Part shown: positions 33,295 to 43,649 of the stretch, in pieces
Layout of the letters: each line of letters begins with the position of its first letter
Numbering within the stretch: position 1 is the first letter of the stretch
The notes under the pieces: model-generated
What the model saw: only the letters and a program-made list of their open reading frames with translations
The model's database searches: none
What the model was told of the DNA's origin: nothing
Program-made: the position numbers and the translations under genes
DNA from: an uncultured Porphyromonadaceae bacterium
GTDB taxonomy: Bacteria; Bacteroidota; Bacteroidia; Bacteroidales; Muribaculaceae
Length of the DNA stretch: 64,000 nucleotides
Assembly: GCA_900540205.1 (NCBI GenBank)
Contig: UQER01000001.1
Location: forward strand, 1-64,000
Direction: 5' to 3'

Positions 33295-36200
33295 TTATAA
33301 TTGCTGCCTAGCAGTAGCCTTTTTATATCCCTTTTCAAAGCCTATTCGAACATCATTAAATGTTTCAGAACCATTGGCATAACTCTCCCATAAAGAAATT
33401 ATATTTTTCAGATCTTCATTAGGCTTATTTGCTGATAAGGCCCCAACAAACTCTAATACAAAATAATATATGTCCGTTCTAATAGTTTCTGATATAGGGA
33501 ATGTTTGAATTTCGTTGTATAAGGTTTCGAGAGTGTTTGGTAACTTCTTTAAGTGCGTATCGACTATAAATCCACGATAATAAAGAATACACAAAGTTGA
33601 GAGTACATTTGAAATACTTTCATTAGTACCAATCTCAATCCGTTTAATCATTTCAGATATTAGGTCTTTAAAACTCGGTGCATTGTCTTTAATAAGCATA
33701 GCATTGAGAGCATCATGCCTGATATGATTATTATTAGAGAATATTCTACTTTTCACCAAGTCAACAACATCTTTTTTGCTAAGAACGGGTTTCCTCATCA
33801 GAGAATTCAATTTGACAATGGAACCCAATACTGCAAAACCATGTTCAAGATAATTTTGCAATAGCGTAATAATATTACCCAATAAAATATCCTCGAATTG
33901 ATCCTGGTTCAATGATGATATAAATCTTGTAACTGTTGATATAAAATCACCGCCAAAATCAAAAAATCCATAAAGATCATTTTTCTCTTTGAATAGAATA
34001 TCCTTATTTTCATTAAGCACATTCTCGATCTTTACCAAGATTTTTTTCTTATTATTAAGGTCCAAATAAGAGGTGACATAGGACAGAAAGCCTAATGTTG
34101 AGGTTGCTTTTTGTATAGGCGTAGAATTTGTAGTAATGACTGCATCCACATTCAAGAAATCCAGTACTTTATTCTCAAGATATCCTATGAGGAGAGGTAG
34201 TTCCTCCTTATTTGGAGATACCAAATTAAAAGAAACCAACATATCAGGAGTCGGTTTATTGGGTTTTCTCCATGACATAATTGCATCATTAACGCGATTA
34301 AGTTGATTTTCATCTAAAATATCATAAAATGATGCTATTCCATTGTATGCCTTCGAAATATCTTTTTTATTGGTAGATAATAACCCGGATAAAAAAGATT
34401 TTAATATTTCATCTGTTAATGTTATATCCTTAAACAATCTTTCTGGAAGAGGAATATCCTCTACATCTCGTGTATTCATATAAATGTCCAGAATACGACC
34501 ATAGAATCCTGAGATTTGAGCAGAAGCCATACAGCTGTATATAATTCTTATATCCTCAGGTCTGTATTCTGTTTTAGATGTATTTACATCAGCTAAATAA
34601 GAATTAAGTTGAGCTCCTAACAATTTGGATAAATCGTCATTATCAAGTTTAATGCTAAGTCGTGATAGTATAGAGAGAACGTAAAGCTCATAATTGAATT
34701 TATTATCAAATCCTTTATCCCCGTAATTATCAGCCTTAAAGAATATTGAGAAGAGCTCCTTTGCATTTTCTTTACTTATAGACGACAAAAGTTCTCTGTT
34801 AAGAATCTCATCATTAATATTCTTGTTTTGTGTTCTTAATAATACCGATATAGCTATTCCCAAAGAATAAGTAAAGAGTTTTGATAAAGCGAGCGTTATA
34901 CCCTCTGGATTTATATTTAGATGAGGAAGACCATACGGGAAACCTGCCCGTTCATATGTTTTCAGGTATCTGTAAGACTGTAGATATTCCTGTTTATAGC
35001 CTCGTCCACCAAAATTTGTTGTTGTTGTAAAACTAGCTATACCAAACTTGTGTATTCTTTGAATAGTAGGCTTCGTTTTATGAGAATATAATTTTAATCT
35101 AAAAGCCTCTGTAATTCGATTAAATGACAAATTTTCATTTTCATTTAGATAGCCCGAATTATCCATAGTAAAGTATATCTGGCTTTTAGCTATAGATAGA
35201 ACCTGTTCTGAAATAGATTGTAATGATAGAAGTTCTTTAGAAGAGTTATCCATTAAGAGCTCTACCTTAATATTCTTCGTACTCTTAGACAGGATTTCAA
35301 AGGCTTCTTTGGAATATTCGCCGCCAATCTCCAGTAGAATAGATGATTTCCAAAGAATTCCAAGATAATCAGAATCTAGTGGTTGCCATTCATTCAAAAC
35401 GCCAATCAGTGCAGGTCTATTTAATGTCACTAAAGCAAATAGCGATTTCTCGTAAGTATATCGACGTACAAGCTCAAAGGCATTTTGCGTAGAGATATAG
35501 TTATCTATAAAGGCAGAAATCGTATCAAATCTTTCTTTGTCATAAGAATCACGATATAAAGCAAGTAAACTAATATTTAGCGACAAAAGTTTACGCTTAA
35601 GATTACTAGGTAATGTGTCAATCGTATTATTCAGTTTTGCAATACTTTCCTTAAACCACTCATGATTGAAAGGAGAGCATGTAATTTGATTTACCCAGTC
35701 TAATTCATATAAAAATTCGACGAGGACACTATCGGACAAATTCCATTTTGAAAACTTACTGTCGATAAACGGTATCTCGTTTATTATATTATCAAAGTTA
35801 GAATAGTATTTAGCTGGGAGTAGAAGCCACCCAGGATAAGCTTTGCGTATTGCCCGCAAATCTTTGATCGTTTCCTGTATATTATCAGTATCACTCCATC
35901 GATATTTTATATTCGGGTTCCAGATCTGTTCATCATTTAGCCCTTTCGATAAATATGTAAAAAAGAAATCTAGACGTTCCTTATAAACATCATCTTTACC
36001 ATTATTAGAAATCCAGCCTAAATCGATTATTGAAATACCTCGTTGCTGATTCAGTCTAACCTCTGATTCATGTAGGTTTGAAGAAACATTGACTAAATAA
36101 ATTGGAGCGATATTATCTCCCATAACATCTCTAAGCCAACCAATCCAACCAAGAAAATTTGGATCATTTCCTGAGAATCCGACAAGACATAATAATCCTT

Positions 36201-36813
36201 CTATGAGTGATTGTCTAACCGTATTTACAAATTCGGGATGTGTTTGAGGATAAGTTCTATAATCTTCTTCTGAAATCACAAATGGTCTTATTTCCTTAAA
36301 GCTACCATGTAATTTTATGATTCTAGGAAACGGCTTATAAAGAAGTGTCTCCCTATTAGTAACAACAGTAAAGGTTGGATTCTCTTTATACGCTGCTCTC
36401 TCAATTAACGTGTCATAATTGGTGGTAAATATATCCCTCCACGGCAATTTGACTAATTGATAGTGTAGGTGTCCAGGTGTGATTTTATCATCTGGAAGAG
36501 ATTTTAGAATTAATTCATTAAGCTCGTTCTTTCCAAAACAAGCCTCAATCTGAGAAGCTAATCTTATTGGATCAATAAGAGTGGCAGGATCTGGATCTTT
36601 ACCAAATAGACTATGATAAAACATTTTACCAAGCCCATTCCAATCCTTCATATCGGCGGAAGAATCTCTGTTGGCATTTAAACTAAAGCCGGCTCCAACC
36701 ATTATAGATGCCTTTTTCTGAGAGGCTCCTAAAAAACGCAGTATATGGTCTAACTTCATCTTGACAGATGAGGGAAGCTTATTTATCAGTTCATTATATT
36801 TTTGTTCTTCCAT
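33295..36813 (-). CDS. Large SIR2-domain protein, defence-associated sirtuin type
   Basis: A 1172-residue protein with an N-terminal SIR2 fold: VGAGFS (39-44), TTNYDTLIERA with the TNYD NAD site (131-134), KLHGSF with the catalytic His (167-171) and GFSGNDPNFLGW (212-223). The remaining 900 residues are predicted helical repeats with no motif I recognise. This build is that of anti-phage SIR2 proteins of the DSR class, which deplete NAD on phage sensing. It is AT-rich, downstream of a restriction-modification gene on the same strand and followed by the rhuM remnant. Exact subfamily is not certain. The start ATG at 36813 is 146 bases after the RM gene. Confidence 0.85.
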   Translation of the reverse strand: MEEQKYNELINKLPSSVKMKLDHILRFLGASQKKASIMVGAGFSLNANRDSSADMKDWNGLGKMFYHSLFGKDPDPATLIDPIRLASQIEACFGKNELNELILKSLPDDKITPGHLHYQLVKLPWRDIFTTNYDTLIERAAYKENPTFTVVTNRETLLYKPFPRIIKLHGSFKEIRPFVISEEDYRTYPQTHPEFVNTVRQSLIEGLLCLVGFSGNDPNFLGWIGWLRDVMGDNIAPIYLVNVSSNLHESEVRLNQQRGISIIDLGWISNNGKDDVYKERLDFFFTYLSKGLNDEQIWNPNIKYRWSDTDNIQETIKDLRAIRKAYPGWLLLPAKYYSNFDNIINEIPFIDSKFSKWNLSDSVLVEFLYELDWVNQITCSPFNHEWFKESIAKLNNTIDTLPSNLKRKLLSLNISLLALYRDSYDKERFDTISAFIDNYISTQNAFELVRRYTYEKSLFALVTLNRPALIGVLNEWQPLDSDYLGILWKSSILLEIGGEYSKEAFEILSKSTKNIKVELLMDNSSKELLSLQSISEQVLSIAKSQIYFTMDNSGYLNENENLSFNRITEAFRLKLYSHKTKPTIQRIHKFGIASFTTTTNFGGRGYKQEYLQSYRYLKTYERAGFPYGLPHLNINPEGITLALSKLFTYSLGIAISVLLRTQNKNINDEILNRELLSSISKENAKELFSIFFKADNYGDKGFDNKFNYELYVLSILSRLSIKLDNDDLSKLLGAQLNSYLADVNTSKTEYRPEDIRIIYSCMASAQISGFYGRILDIYMNTRDVEDIPLPERLFKDITLTDEILKSFLSGLLSTNKKDISKAYNGIASFYDILDENQLNRVNDAIMSWRKPNKPTPDMLVSFNLVSPNKEELPLLIGYLENKVLDFLNVDAVITTNSTPIQKATSTLGFLSYVTSYLDLNNKKKILVKIENVLNENKDILFKEKNDLYGFFDFGGDFISTVTRFISSLNQDQFEDILLGNIITLLQNYLEHGFAVLGSIVKLNSLMRKPVLSKKDVVDLVKSRIFSNNNHIRHDALNAMLIKDNAPSFKDLISEMIKRIEIGTNESISNVLSTLCILYYRGFIVDTHLKKLPNTLETLYNEIQTFPISETIRTDIYYFVLEFVGALSANKPNEDLKNIISLWESYANGSETFNDVRIGFEKGYKKATARQQL

Positions 36814-36959
36814 ACTTATACCAATTTATGCTATGCTTATAACAATAGCGATCTTAAACCTATAGTCTCATATTTTAAAATGCGAAGAACTTGTCTTGCA
36901 TTCGATTTTTGAGGTTGAACTTATTTGTTGAGGCAATATTGCACTCGATGTATAAGAAT

Positions 36960-39900
36960 TTATTTCTCATAGAACTGAGAAATGATTTTATTGGTTTCCG
37001 AGAGAGAATATATGATTTCTTGGTAGTGGCGAATGTCCCCAAATGTGAGTTCCCGACCTTTTCTGTCTTTGAGCCATTTTTGAGCAGGTTGATAGCCTCC
37101 GATATAATAGTTAAACGCACTCTCTGAAATATTGTCAAAGTATTGCGCTTCATTTATATAAACACGATGGTCTTTATATTCAACATTCTCAACGATGTTA
37201 CTACCCACAATCGGATAACCAACTTCAATAGCCCAACTTGGAGAGTTTTCCATTGTATGCAACTCCCGTAATCTCTTACCAATCTCCGATATTCGAGTAA
37301 ACTCGTCAATATTCTTAGGATATTGCACTCGTGGAAAATCGGCCTTCAAAAAATCTTGGTATTTCTGAATATATGAGGGCATATGGAGAGTCCCATAAAT
37401 GTAGTCAAACAACTCGATAGGTTTAACCTTTTTACCAACTTTTAATTCTATATTTTGCACTACATCATTATCAAAGTTTGGTGATTTTTCTAAATCATTT
37501 GTTGTCCAATCGTTCTGTCTATATAGATATAAAGGAAAGAAAGTTACATTATCTTTTGAGGATAATAAGGTTTTGTCAATCAGGTGTTTTGCGATAAATA
37601 TGGCGTTTTTATTATCGCGGTTAACACGAATGACACAAAGACTGAGATTTTTACCTAAAAGTAAATGAGAACTTGCTTTTACTCGTGGACGAGCAATAAG
37701 GCCATTCGTTTTGCCTGTAAAATATATCCATTTTTCCTCAAATGGACGATATGTAATACGCTGTATTTTAGAAATGTCAAGATATAACCCTACATCTGTT
37801 TTAGCTGCATTTATCCATTGTTCAGTTGATTTACTAAAGATTGGTGTCGATAGCAGTTCCGATGTGTTTGTATTAATGAGATATGATATTCTTTCCCTTA
37901 CAACTTCTTCTGAATTACAAATATTGAATTCATCGAAAGCTGTAGTTATGCCCATAGAACTAACGTTGAATAGTTCATTTATAGCAAAACCCTTGTTATA
38001 TTCTTTTTCAAGACCATAATCTTTTGGTACAAAGAAATACATCGGTGATTGTGGATTCAACTCCGTATATGGGACGGTAGTGATATTGTTATTGTACAAG
38101 AATGAATATTTGGACTCTCTTTTACCGTATAAATCGTAATGGAATAATCGTCCGAGGGTGTTTTTCTTCTTTTTGCCAGTTTTTATAAAAAAGTTTATAC
38201 TTACACCCTGCATGATGTCAAATACATTCTCATCCTTACTGCCATCAGGCGCTGTTTCTTTCTTCTTAGAATTGCCATGCAAATCAATCGTATATATCGA
38301 ATCAAACACACGAAGCAGCTCCCATCGCATTCCTCGGAATGTTGGGTTGTCAAGAAATCCATGTGGATTGATATATGCCAATATACCTTCTCCATTTTGC
38401 TCTATGAAATATTGTGCCATTCTGATGAATTTCACATAGTCGTCATTAAGCCACTTAGGATTTCTCTCTCTCAAATGATCTTTGCCGCCGGGTTCTTTTT
38501 TATATGACTTCATCAAATTTGTTATCCACAGGCCATTGTTTGTGCTTGATCCATTGTATGGCGGATTCCCAAGAATTACCATAACTGGCGTATCTCGTTT
38601 TATTCGGCTTGCTTCATTCGCTTCTTGACTCAGCCACATTGAGAAGAGTGTGCCTATATCTTTATGATGCTCTTCTAATGAATTTGTAAGATAGATTCTT
38701 ATTCTGCGATCAATAGTGTGAGTATAACCTGTTGAATTCAAAATCCAATCCAATTTAAGATGTGCTATTGCATAGGGTGCCATCAGGATTTCAAAACCAT
38801 TGAGGCGAGGAAGCAGATGTTTTTCAACGTACCCCTGCCACATTCCCTGCATATTTAAAAATTTATTGTATATGCAGTTTATAGCCTCAGCCAAAAAAGT
38901 ACCTGTTCCGACGGCAGGATCAAGTATTTGCACCCGATGATATTCTTCAAGTTTAGTGCGTTTGCTCCCTTTGACCTTAGGATTGTAATTCTCATTGATT
39001 ACTTCATGCTCAATTTTAGAATAATCAGCAAGTCCATTTGGAAGATCAAAATCTCTTTTCAGTATTTCGTCTACAGATCTTATTATAAAGCCCACAACAG
39101 CAGAGGGCGTATACCATACTCCTTTAGATTTTCTCAATTTCGGATTGTATGAAGCAAGGAAGTCCTCATAGAAATGAATCATAGGGTCTGAGTGCCGATT
39201 ATTACCTCCATACCCTTTGAGGATCTTAGTCATGTCAGTAGCGGCAAACGAGTGAGCTAAATCATCGACAATCCATGCAATGCGTTCATCAAGATCATAA
39301 CCCGCTATACTTTGAAATATCTGACGAAGAAACGGATTCGTTTTAGGGATTAAGGTAGCAGCTTCTTGTCGAGAGAAGTCTTCAGGAGTTTTGTCATGCA
39401 TTCTGGCTGCAAACATTCCGTATGCTATAGTTTGGGCATAAATATCTGCAAAACTCTCATGTGTTATATCATGGAGCAGAACTCTTTTAAAAGCCTCAAA
39501 TTGCCCTTTAAGTTGCTGGCTGGCATAATCATTTTCATAATCTAAAACTCGCTTAATAGTTTCGGCTAATAACCGTGCTTTCGATGCCATTATCGAGGCA
39601 AGTCTTCCTGCGGATACTATCTTTTGTGGTATTGAATTAGCAAAATGTTTAATTATCTCCACAAAATTGTCGAAATTTGAAGCAATTCCGACAATTTTTC
39701 CCCCAGCGACTTTTGCTATTCGGATACTATTCTTCAATTCTCTATTCTCATAAAAATGGAAGTCAAGATAATCTGTAAATATTATATGGTCAAGAGACTC
39801 CTTATATCGGTTAAATTGTGATTTATGCTGTTTTCGCCCTTCAAGATCCGAATCATTAATGTCCTTAGCTTCGATAAAAAAGACGGGGGTATTATCCGAT

Positions 39901-40079
39901 ATGCGAGAGATAATGTAGTCAGGAGCGCCACATTCAATTCTGGCAGGCTCGTTTGTAACCACCATATCTGTCAAGATTGCCGACATTAGCTGCTGCAATG
40001 CCGGTCTATAGCTATGTTCTCGAGCGATTCCTGTTCGGAACTGCGTATTTAATTCAGATATGTAGTTTTTTAGAGTCAT
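36960..40079 (-). CDS. Single-chain restriction-modification enzyme (type IIG / type ISP-like)
   Basis: A 1039-residue enzyme combining nuclease, methyltransferase and specificity. Near residues 50-73 the PD-(D/E)xK nuclease motif is APDYII...FFIEAKD. A helical coupler precedes GVWYTP, then adenine N6-methyltransferase motif I DPAVGTGTFL (about 387-396) and motif IV NPPY (about 505-508). The C-terminal 250 residues form the target-recognition part ending in GGYQPAQKWLKDRKGRELTF. Length and order fit type IIG/ISP enzymes. I use ATG 40079 (MTLKNYISELN). A -7-like TACCTTTG at 40262-40269 (minus strand) may be its promoter. It heads a unit with the SIR2 gene. Confidence 0.9.
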   Translation of the reverse strand: MTLKNYISELNTQFRTGIAREHSYRPALQQLMSAILTDMVVTNEPARIECGAPDYIISRISDNTPVFFIEAKDINDSDLEGRKQHKSQFNRYKESLDHIIFTDYLDFHFYENRELKNSIRIAKVAGGKIVGIASNFDNFVEIIKHFANSIPQKIVSAGRLASIMASKARLLAETIKRVLDYENDYASQQLKGQFEAFKRVLLHDITHESFADIYAQTIAYGMFAARMHDKTPEDFSRQEAATLIPKTNPFLRQIFQSIAGYDLDERIAWIVDDLAHSFAATDMTKILKGYGGNNRHSDPMIHFYEDFLASYNPKLRKSKGVWYTPSAVVGFIIRSVDEILKRDFDLPNGLADYSKIEHEVINENYNPKVKGSKRTKLEEYHRVQILDPAVGTGTFLAEAINCIYNKFLNMQGMWQGYVEKHLLPRLNGFEILMAPYAIAHLKLDWILNSTGYTHTIDRRIRIYLTNSLEEHHKDIGTLFSMWLSQEANEASRIKRDTPVMVILGNPPYNGSSTNNGLWITNLMKSYKKEPGGKDHLRERNPKWLNDDYVKFIRMAQYFIEQNGEGILAYINPHGFLDNPTFRGMRWELLRVFDSIYTIDLHGNSKKKETAPDGSKDENVFDIMQGVSINFFIKTGKKKKNTLGRLFHYDLYGKRESKYSFLYNNNITTVPYTELNPQSPMYFFVPKDYGLEKEYNKGFAINELFNVSSMGITTAFDEFNICNSEEVVRERISYLINTNTSELLSTPIFSKSTEQWINAAKTDVGLYLDISKIQRITYRPFEEKWIYFTGKTNGLIARPRVKASSHLLLGKNLSLCVIRVNRDNKNAIFIAKHLIDKTLLSSKDNVTFFPLYLYRQNDWTTNDLEKSPNFDNDVVQNIELKVGKKVKPIELFDYIYGTLHMPSYIQKYQDFLKADFPRVQYPKNIDEFTRISEIGKRLRELHTMENSPSWAIEVGYPIVGSNIVENVEYKDHRVYINEAQYFDNISESAFNYYIGGYQPAQKWLKDRKGRELTFGDIRHYQEIIYSLSETNKIISQFYEK

Positions 40080-40519
40080 ATTTAAAAACAAAAACTCCGT
40101 GGCAGTTATCTGAGGGCTGGCCGAGCCTGCAACGACTGCTTGGGAGTTAGGGATTTGATTCTTTGCACAGCAAAGCGCTATGCGATAAGGGTTGTCGGCT
40201 TCATAAGCCGGTTGTGTTTAACCTTGTGGCCGGTTTCAGATGCTTGGGGTTGCTCCAATTACAAAGGTAATCAATTTCGGGGAAAGTAGGGGTGCCGGAC
40301 ATTAAGAATTATCAGGTGGATTTTCTAAGGGATTTTCTGGGGATTTTCTGGGGGAGGGGGTGCGGATTTTGCGGTGATTTGGGGTGGTTGGAGTTGGAAT
40401 TATCGGGGGATTTTCCGTATCTTTGCGGAAAATTACAGAGGCTGATTTGGCAACGGGCGATTGCGGTTGTCAAGAGGCTGATTATCAGAATATCGTACGA
40501 AATTTCACTTACACTCAAT
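40080..40519. other. Divergent spacer between the RM gene and pyrE
   Basis: No gene is seen; the frame that extends pyrE upstream is low-complexity G-rich sequence. It holds a minus-strand -7-like element for the RM gene (40262-40269) and the pyrE promoter (40394-40425). The composition switches here from AT-rich island to core. Confidence 0.55.
40394..40425 (+). promoter_or_regulatory. Probable pyrE promoter
   Basis: TTGG (40394-40397), 20 bases, TATCTTTG (40418-40425). The -7 element is perfect, the -33 one base off. The leader to the pyrE ATG is about 90 bases; I see no attenuator-like terminator in it. Confidence 0.65.
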
Positions 40520-41173
40520 ATGAAAAAGCTCGAACACCTTCTTGCCGAGAAACTGCTTAACGTCAGTGCAATCAAACTTCAGCCCGAAAACCCCTTCACA
40601 TGGGCTTCCGGATGGAATTCGCCGATTTACACCGACAATCGCCGCACACTTTCCTATCCCGAAGTACGCACGTTCATCAAAACCGAGCTGTGCCGCACAA
40701 TCATGGAGAACTTCCCCCGTCCCGATGTGATTGCCGGCGTTGCAACCGGCGCTATCGCCCAGGGTGCGCTTGTGGCCGACAACATGGGTCTGCCTTATGT
40801 TTATGTGCGTTCCACCCCGAAGGATCACGGTCTGGAAAATCTGATCGAAGGCAATCTGACTCACGGCCAGAAAGTGCTGGTGATCGAGGATCTGGTGTCG
40901 ACCGGTAAGAGCAGCCTCAAGGCTGTTGAGGCCATCCGTATGGCCGGCGGTGAGGTTGTAGGCATGGTGGCGATGTTCACCTACGGTTTCCCCGTGGCCG
41001 ACAAGGCTTTCAAGGAGGCCGGCGTGAAGCTCGTGACCCTCAGCAACTACGATGCCCTCCTGCAGGTGGCTCTTTCCACCGGTTTCATCGGCGAGAAAGA
41101 CATCGAGACTCTTCAGCAGTGGCGCAAGGATCCCGGCAACTGGACTCCCTCACGCGACAAATCGATTGACTGA
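40520..41173 (+). CDS. pyrE: Orotate phosphoribosyltransferase
   Basis: Converts orotate and PRPP to OMP in pyrimidine synthesis. The PRPP-binding motif is VLVIEDLVSTGKSSLKA, and GVATGAIAQGALVADNMGLPYVYVRSTPKDHG is the characteristic loop region (seen here as GVATGAIAQGALVAD and VYVRSTPKDHG). From the ATG at 40520 the length is 217 residues, normal for the family; 76 upstream in-frame residues are not coding. SRPBCC and lipoprotein genes follow on the same strand. Confidence 0.95.
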   Translation: MKKLEHLLAEKLLNVSAIKLQPENPFTWASGWNSPIYTDNRRTLSYPEVRTFIKTELCRTIMENFPRPDVIAGVATGAIAQGALVADNMGLPYVYVRSTPKDHGLENLIEGNLTHGQKVLVIEDLVSTGKSSLKAVEAIRMAGGEVVGMVAMFTYGFPVADKAFKEAGVKLVTLSNYDALLQVALSTGFIGEKDIETLQQWRKDPGNWTPSRDKSID

Positions 41174-41212
41174 TTGTGCACCCCGCACGTTTACGTTTAG
41201 TGGAAAGAACTG

Positions 41213-41632
41213 ATGGCTACATTCAAAAGTCCGAAAACAGAGATTGGCAAAAGCGCTGACGAACTGTTCGACCGGTTCAGCGACCTGAGCAACCTGCAGA
41301 CGGTGCTCGACGGCCTCTCGCCTGAACAGCGCAGTCAAGTGGGCGATGTGGAATTCACTGCCGACAGCCTCAAGATAGTTACCCCGCAGGTGGGTGCTAT
41401 TGAGTTTACTGTTGTCGACCGCGTGCGTCCGTCGAAGATTGTGTTCGGCACGAAATCATCGCCGGTGCCTCTGTCGATGGAACTTGATATCGAGCCTACG
41501 GGCGAGAACTCCTCATCAGTGCAGACGCTGATTGATGTGGAGATTCCGGCCATGCTGCGCCCGCTCATCGGTCCGCAGCTGCAGAAGGCAGCCGACAAAT
41601 TCGGTGAACTAATCTCCGGCCTGAGCCGTTGA
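41213..41632 (+). CDS. SRPBCC-fold protein
   Basis: A 139-residue soluble protein of the START/SRPBCC superfamily: KSPKTEIGKSADELFDRFSDLSNLQ, the central strand IEFTVVDRVRPSKIVFGTKSS and the long C-terminal helix PLIGPQLQKAADKFGELISGL. It binds a hydrophobic ligand in related proteins; ligand unknown. It follows pyrE by 40 bases and this pairing recurs in Bacteroidales. Confidence 0.85.
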   Translation: MATFKSPKTEIGKSADELFDRFSDLSNLQTVLDGLSPEQRSQVGDVEFTADSLKIVTPQVGAIEFTVVDRVRPSKIVFGTKSSPVPLSMELDIEPTGENSSSVQTLIDVEIPAMLRPLIGPQLQKAADKFGELISGLSR

Positions 41633-41702
41633 GATATAAGGATATAACCCCGCGATACAACCGTTCTGACAGGGCTCCTGCCGGAACGGTTATTGTTTAA
41701 GG

Positions 41703-42209
41703 ATGAATGTGATTATGAAGCGACTGATATATTTTTTGTGTGCCATTGCCGCCGTGCTGAGCGGCTGCAAAAGCGTAGACGACGACCGCACGCCCCCTGC
41801 AGGGGTGTGGATTGTCTTCCCCTTTCAGCACGACTGGACCCAATGGGGCGTGACTGCCGCCTTGCAGCACCGCGAGTTTGTGCTGCCGCTGGGAATTCCG
41901 CAGGGATTCAGCTACTCGGCCGCGTCGCAGACTGGATTCGGCGGGGTGATGCTTGTAGGCGATATCAACGGGATGCCCGCGGCTTACGATATGTCGTGCC
42001 CCGTGGAGAACCGTTCGGACGTGCGCATAGCCTATGATGAAAACCTCAACGATGCCTATTGCGCGCGCTGCGGCAGCCGCTATTCCGTGATTAACAATTA
42101 CGGACAGCCCACGGCCGGTCCGGCGGCCGACAGTAGCCATCCGATGGGGCTTCGCACCTACAACATTGCTGCCGGGCCCAACGGTGAATACCGCGTGATA
42201 CGCCCGTAA
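41703..42209 (+). CDS. Lipoprotein with a CxxC, Rieske-like pattern
   Basis: A 168-residue lipoprotein (signal MKRLIYFLCAIAAVLSGC; ATG at 41703 or in-frame 41715). It has a DMSCPVE segment, then AYCARCGSRYSVINNYGQPTAGPA, in which the spacing resembles the C-x-H / C-x2-H metal site of Rieske proteins but with Cys where His is expected at one place. Such lipoproteins occur in Bacteroides without known function. Metal binding is inference. Confidence 0.72.
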   Translation: MNVIMKRLIYFLCAIAAVLSGCKSVDDDRTPPAGVWIVFPFQHDWTQWGVTAALQHREFVLPLGIPQGFSYSAASQTGFGGVMLVGDINGMPAAYDMSCPVENRSDVRIAYDENLNDAYCARCGSRYSVINNYGQPTAGPAADSSHPMGLRTYNIAAGPNGEYRVIRP

Positions 42210-42257
42210 CCGGATTGCCCTGCTGAAAAAAACTTGAATAAGTAAATTTGACCACTT

Positions 42258-43571
42258 ATGGAAACGAAACTGATAGCCGAGCGCCTGCGTGAACGACACA
42301 ACATAGCTGAACTCAACGAGATGCAGCAGTTCATGGCTGCTACTGACCAACGTAAGATTATCCTTCTTTCGCCCACAGGGTCAGGCAAGACGGCAGCATT
42401 CATACTCCGGCTGCTGCGCGAACTGAAGCCCTCCACCGGGCAGTTACAGGCCGTTGTCATGGCCCCGTCGCGCGAGCTCGTGCTCCAGATTGCTGATGTG
42501 CTTCGTCCCGTGGCTGCCGGGCTAAAGACTGTAGCGTTCTACGGTGGTCATGCCATGGCCGATGAGGTGAACTCGCTGTCGGTTATACCCGATATCATAG
42601 TGGCCACTCCGGGCCGTCTGCTCGACCATATCACCCGCGGACATCTGGATGTGAGCGGCGTCAGGGCGTTGGTGCTTGACGAATATGACAAGAGCCTGGA
42701 ACTGGGCTTTCAGGATGAGATGCGCCGCATAGCCCGGCGCATGCGTTCGCTCGACCTCGTGGTGCTCACATCGGCCACACCTTTGGCTGAGATGCCCGAT
42801 TTCCTACCCATGAAGGGTGCGGAAACGGTCGACTTCACCGCCGGCGCAGGCCGCAGCAAGCTTCAGGTGGTGCGCATCGACTCGGTGGAGCGCGACAAAC
42901 TCGGCATCCTTGCCGACCTTCTGCGTGCGTTGCCCGACGGGCGTGCGCTGGTGTTTGTCAATCACCGTGAAAGTGCCGAGAGGGTCTATGAGTTTCTGAA
43001 AAAATCCGGTTTCCCCGCAGGGTTATACCACGGCGGACTTGAGCAGCGTGAACGTCAGCTGGCTGTGGATCTATTCAACAACGGCACCACACCGGTGCTT
43101 GTCAGCACCGATCTCGGGTCGCGCGGCCTCGATATTGACGATGTGAATTATGTGATACACTACCACCTCCCTCCCACGTCCGAAAGCTGGACCCACCGCA
43201 ACGGCCGCACGGCCCGCATGGGTGCCGACGGCACCGCATACGTGATAATCGCCGACGGAGAGAATATCCCCGACCACGTGCGCACCGACCGCACTTGGGC
43301 GCCTAAATCCGCGCATGAGGCCGGAATACACTCCGATGTGGCCACGCTCTACTTCAATGCCGGCAAAAAGGAAAAAATCTCGAAAGGCGACATCGCCGGA
43401 TTCCTCATGCAGAAGGGTGGGCTCACCAAGGACGAAGTTGGCAAAATCACCGTCTACGATCACTGGGCCATAGCTGCCGTGCCGCGTGCAAAAGCTGCCG
43501 CCGTAGAAGCCGCCGTAGCCCCCCACAAACTCAAAAACACCCGCGTCCGCATCTCCCGCCTAAACGGTTAA
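42258..43571 (+). CDS. DEAD-box RNA helicase with DbpA-like C-terminus
   Basis: A 437-residue RNA helicase: Q motif AELNEMQQFM, Walker A SPTGSGKT, motif Ia APSRELV, Ib TPGRLLDH, motif II DEYD (Tyr for Ala in the usual DEAD), SAT, and in domain 2 TDLGSRGLDI and HRNGRTAR. The last 75 residues (KISKGDIAGFLMQKGGLTKDEVGKI...VRISRLNG) match the RNA-binding domain of DbpA, which acts on 23S rRNA in 50S assembly. A ribosome-assembly role is likely. Confidence 0.92.
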   Translation: METKLIAERLRERHNIAELNEMQQFMAATDQRKIILLSPTGSGKTAAFILRLLRELKPSTGQLQAVVMAPSRELVLQIADVLRPVAAGLKTVAFYGGHAMADEVNSLSVIPDIIVATPGRLLDHITRGHLDVSGVRALVLDEYDKSLELGFQDEMRRIARRMRSLDLVVLTSATPLAEMPDFLPMKGAETVDFTAGAGRSKLQVVRIDSVERDKLGILADLLRALPDGRALVFVNHRESAERVYEFLKKSGFPAGLYHGGLEQRERQLAVDLFNNGTTPVLVSTDLGSRGLDIDDVNYVIHYHLPPTSESWTHRNGRTARMGADGTAYVIIADGENIPDHVRTDRTWAPKSAHEAGIHSDVATLYFNAGKKEKISKGDIAGFLMQKGGLTKDEVGKITVYDHWAIAAVPRAKAAAVEAAVAPHKLKNTRVRISRLNG

Positions 43572-43649
43572 CCCTTCCACTAAAGTTTTCTAAGACAATA
43601 TAGAATTGGACTGTTCCAAAACTTAGCTAAAAAATAGAGGTGGATAAGA

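Noticed and set aside
40292..40519. N-terminal extension of PyrE by 76 residues
   Set aside because: The extra part is G/W/F-rich translated spacer that includes the promoter; homologues start at MKKLEHLLAEK.
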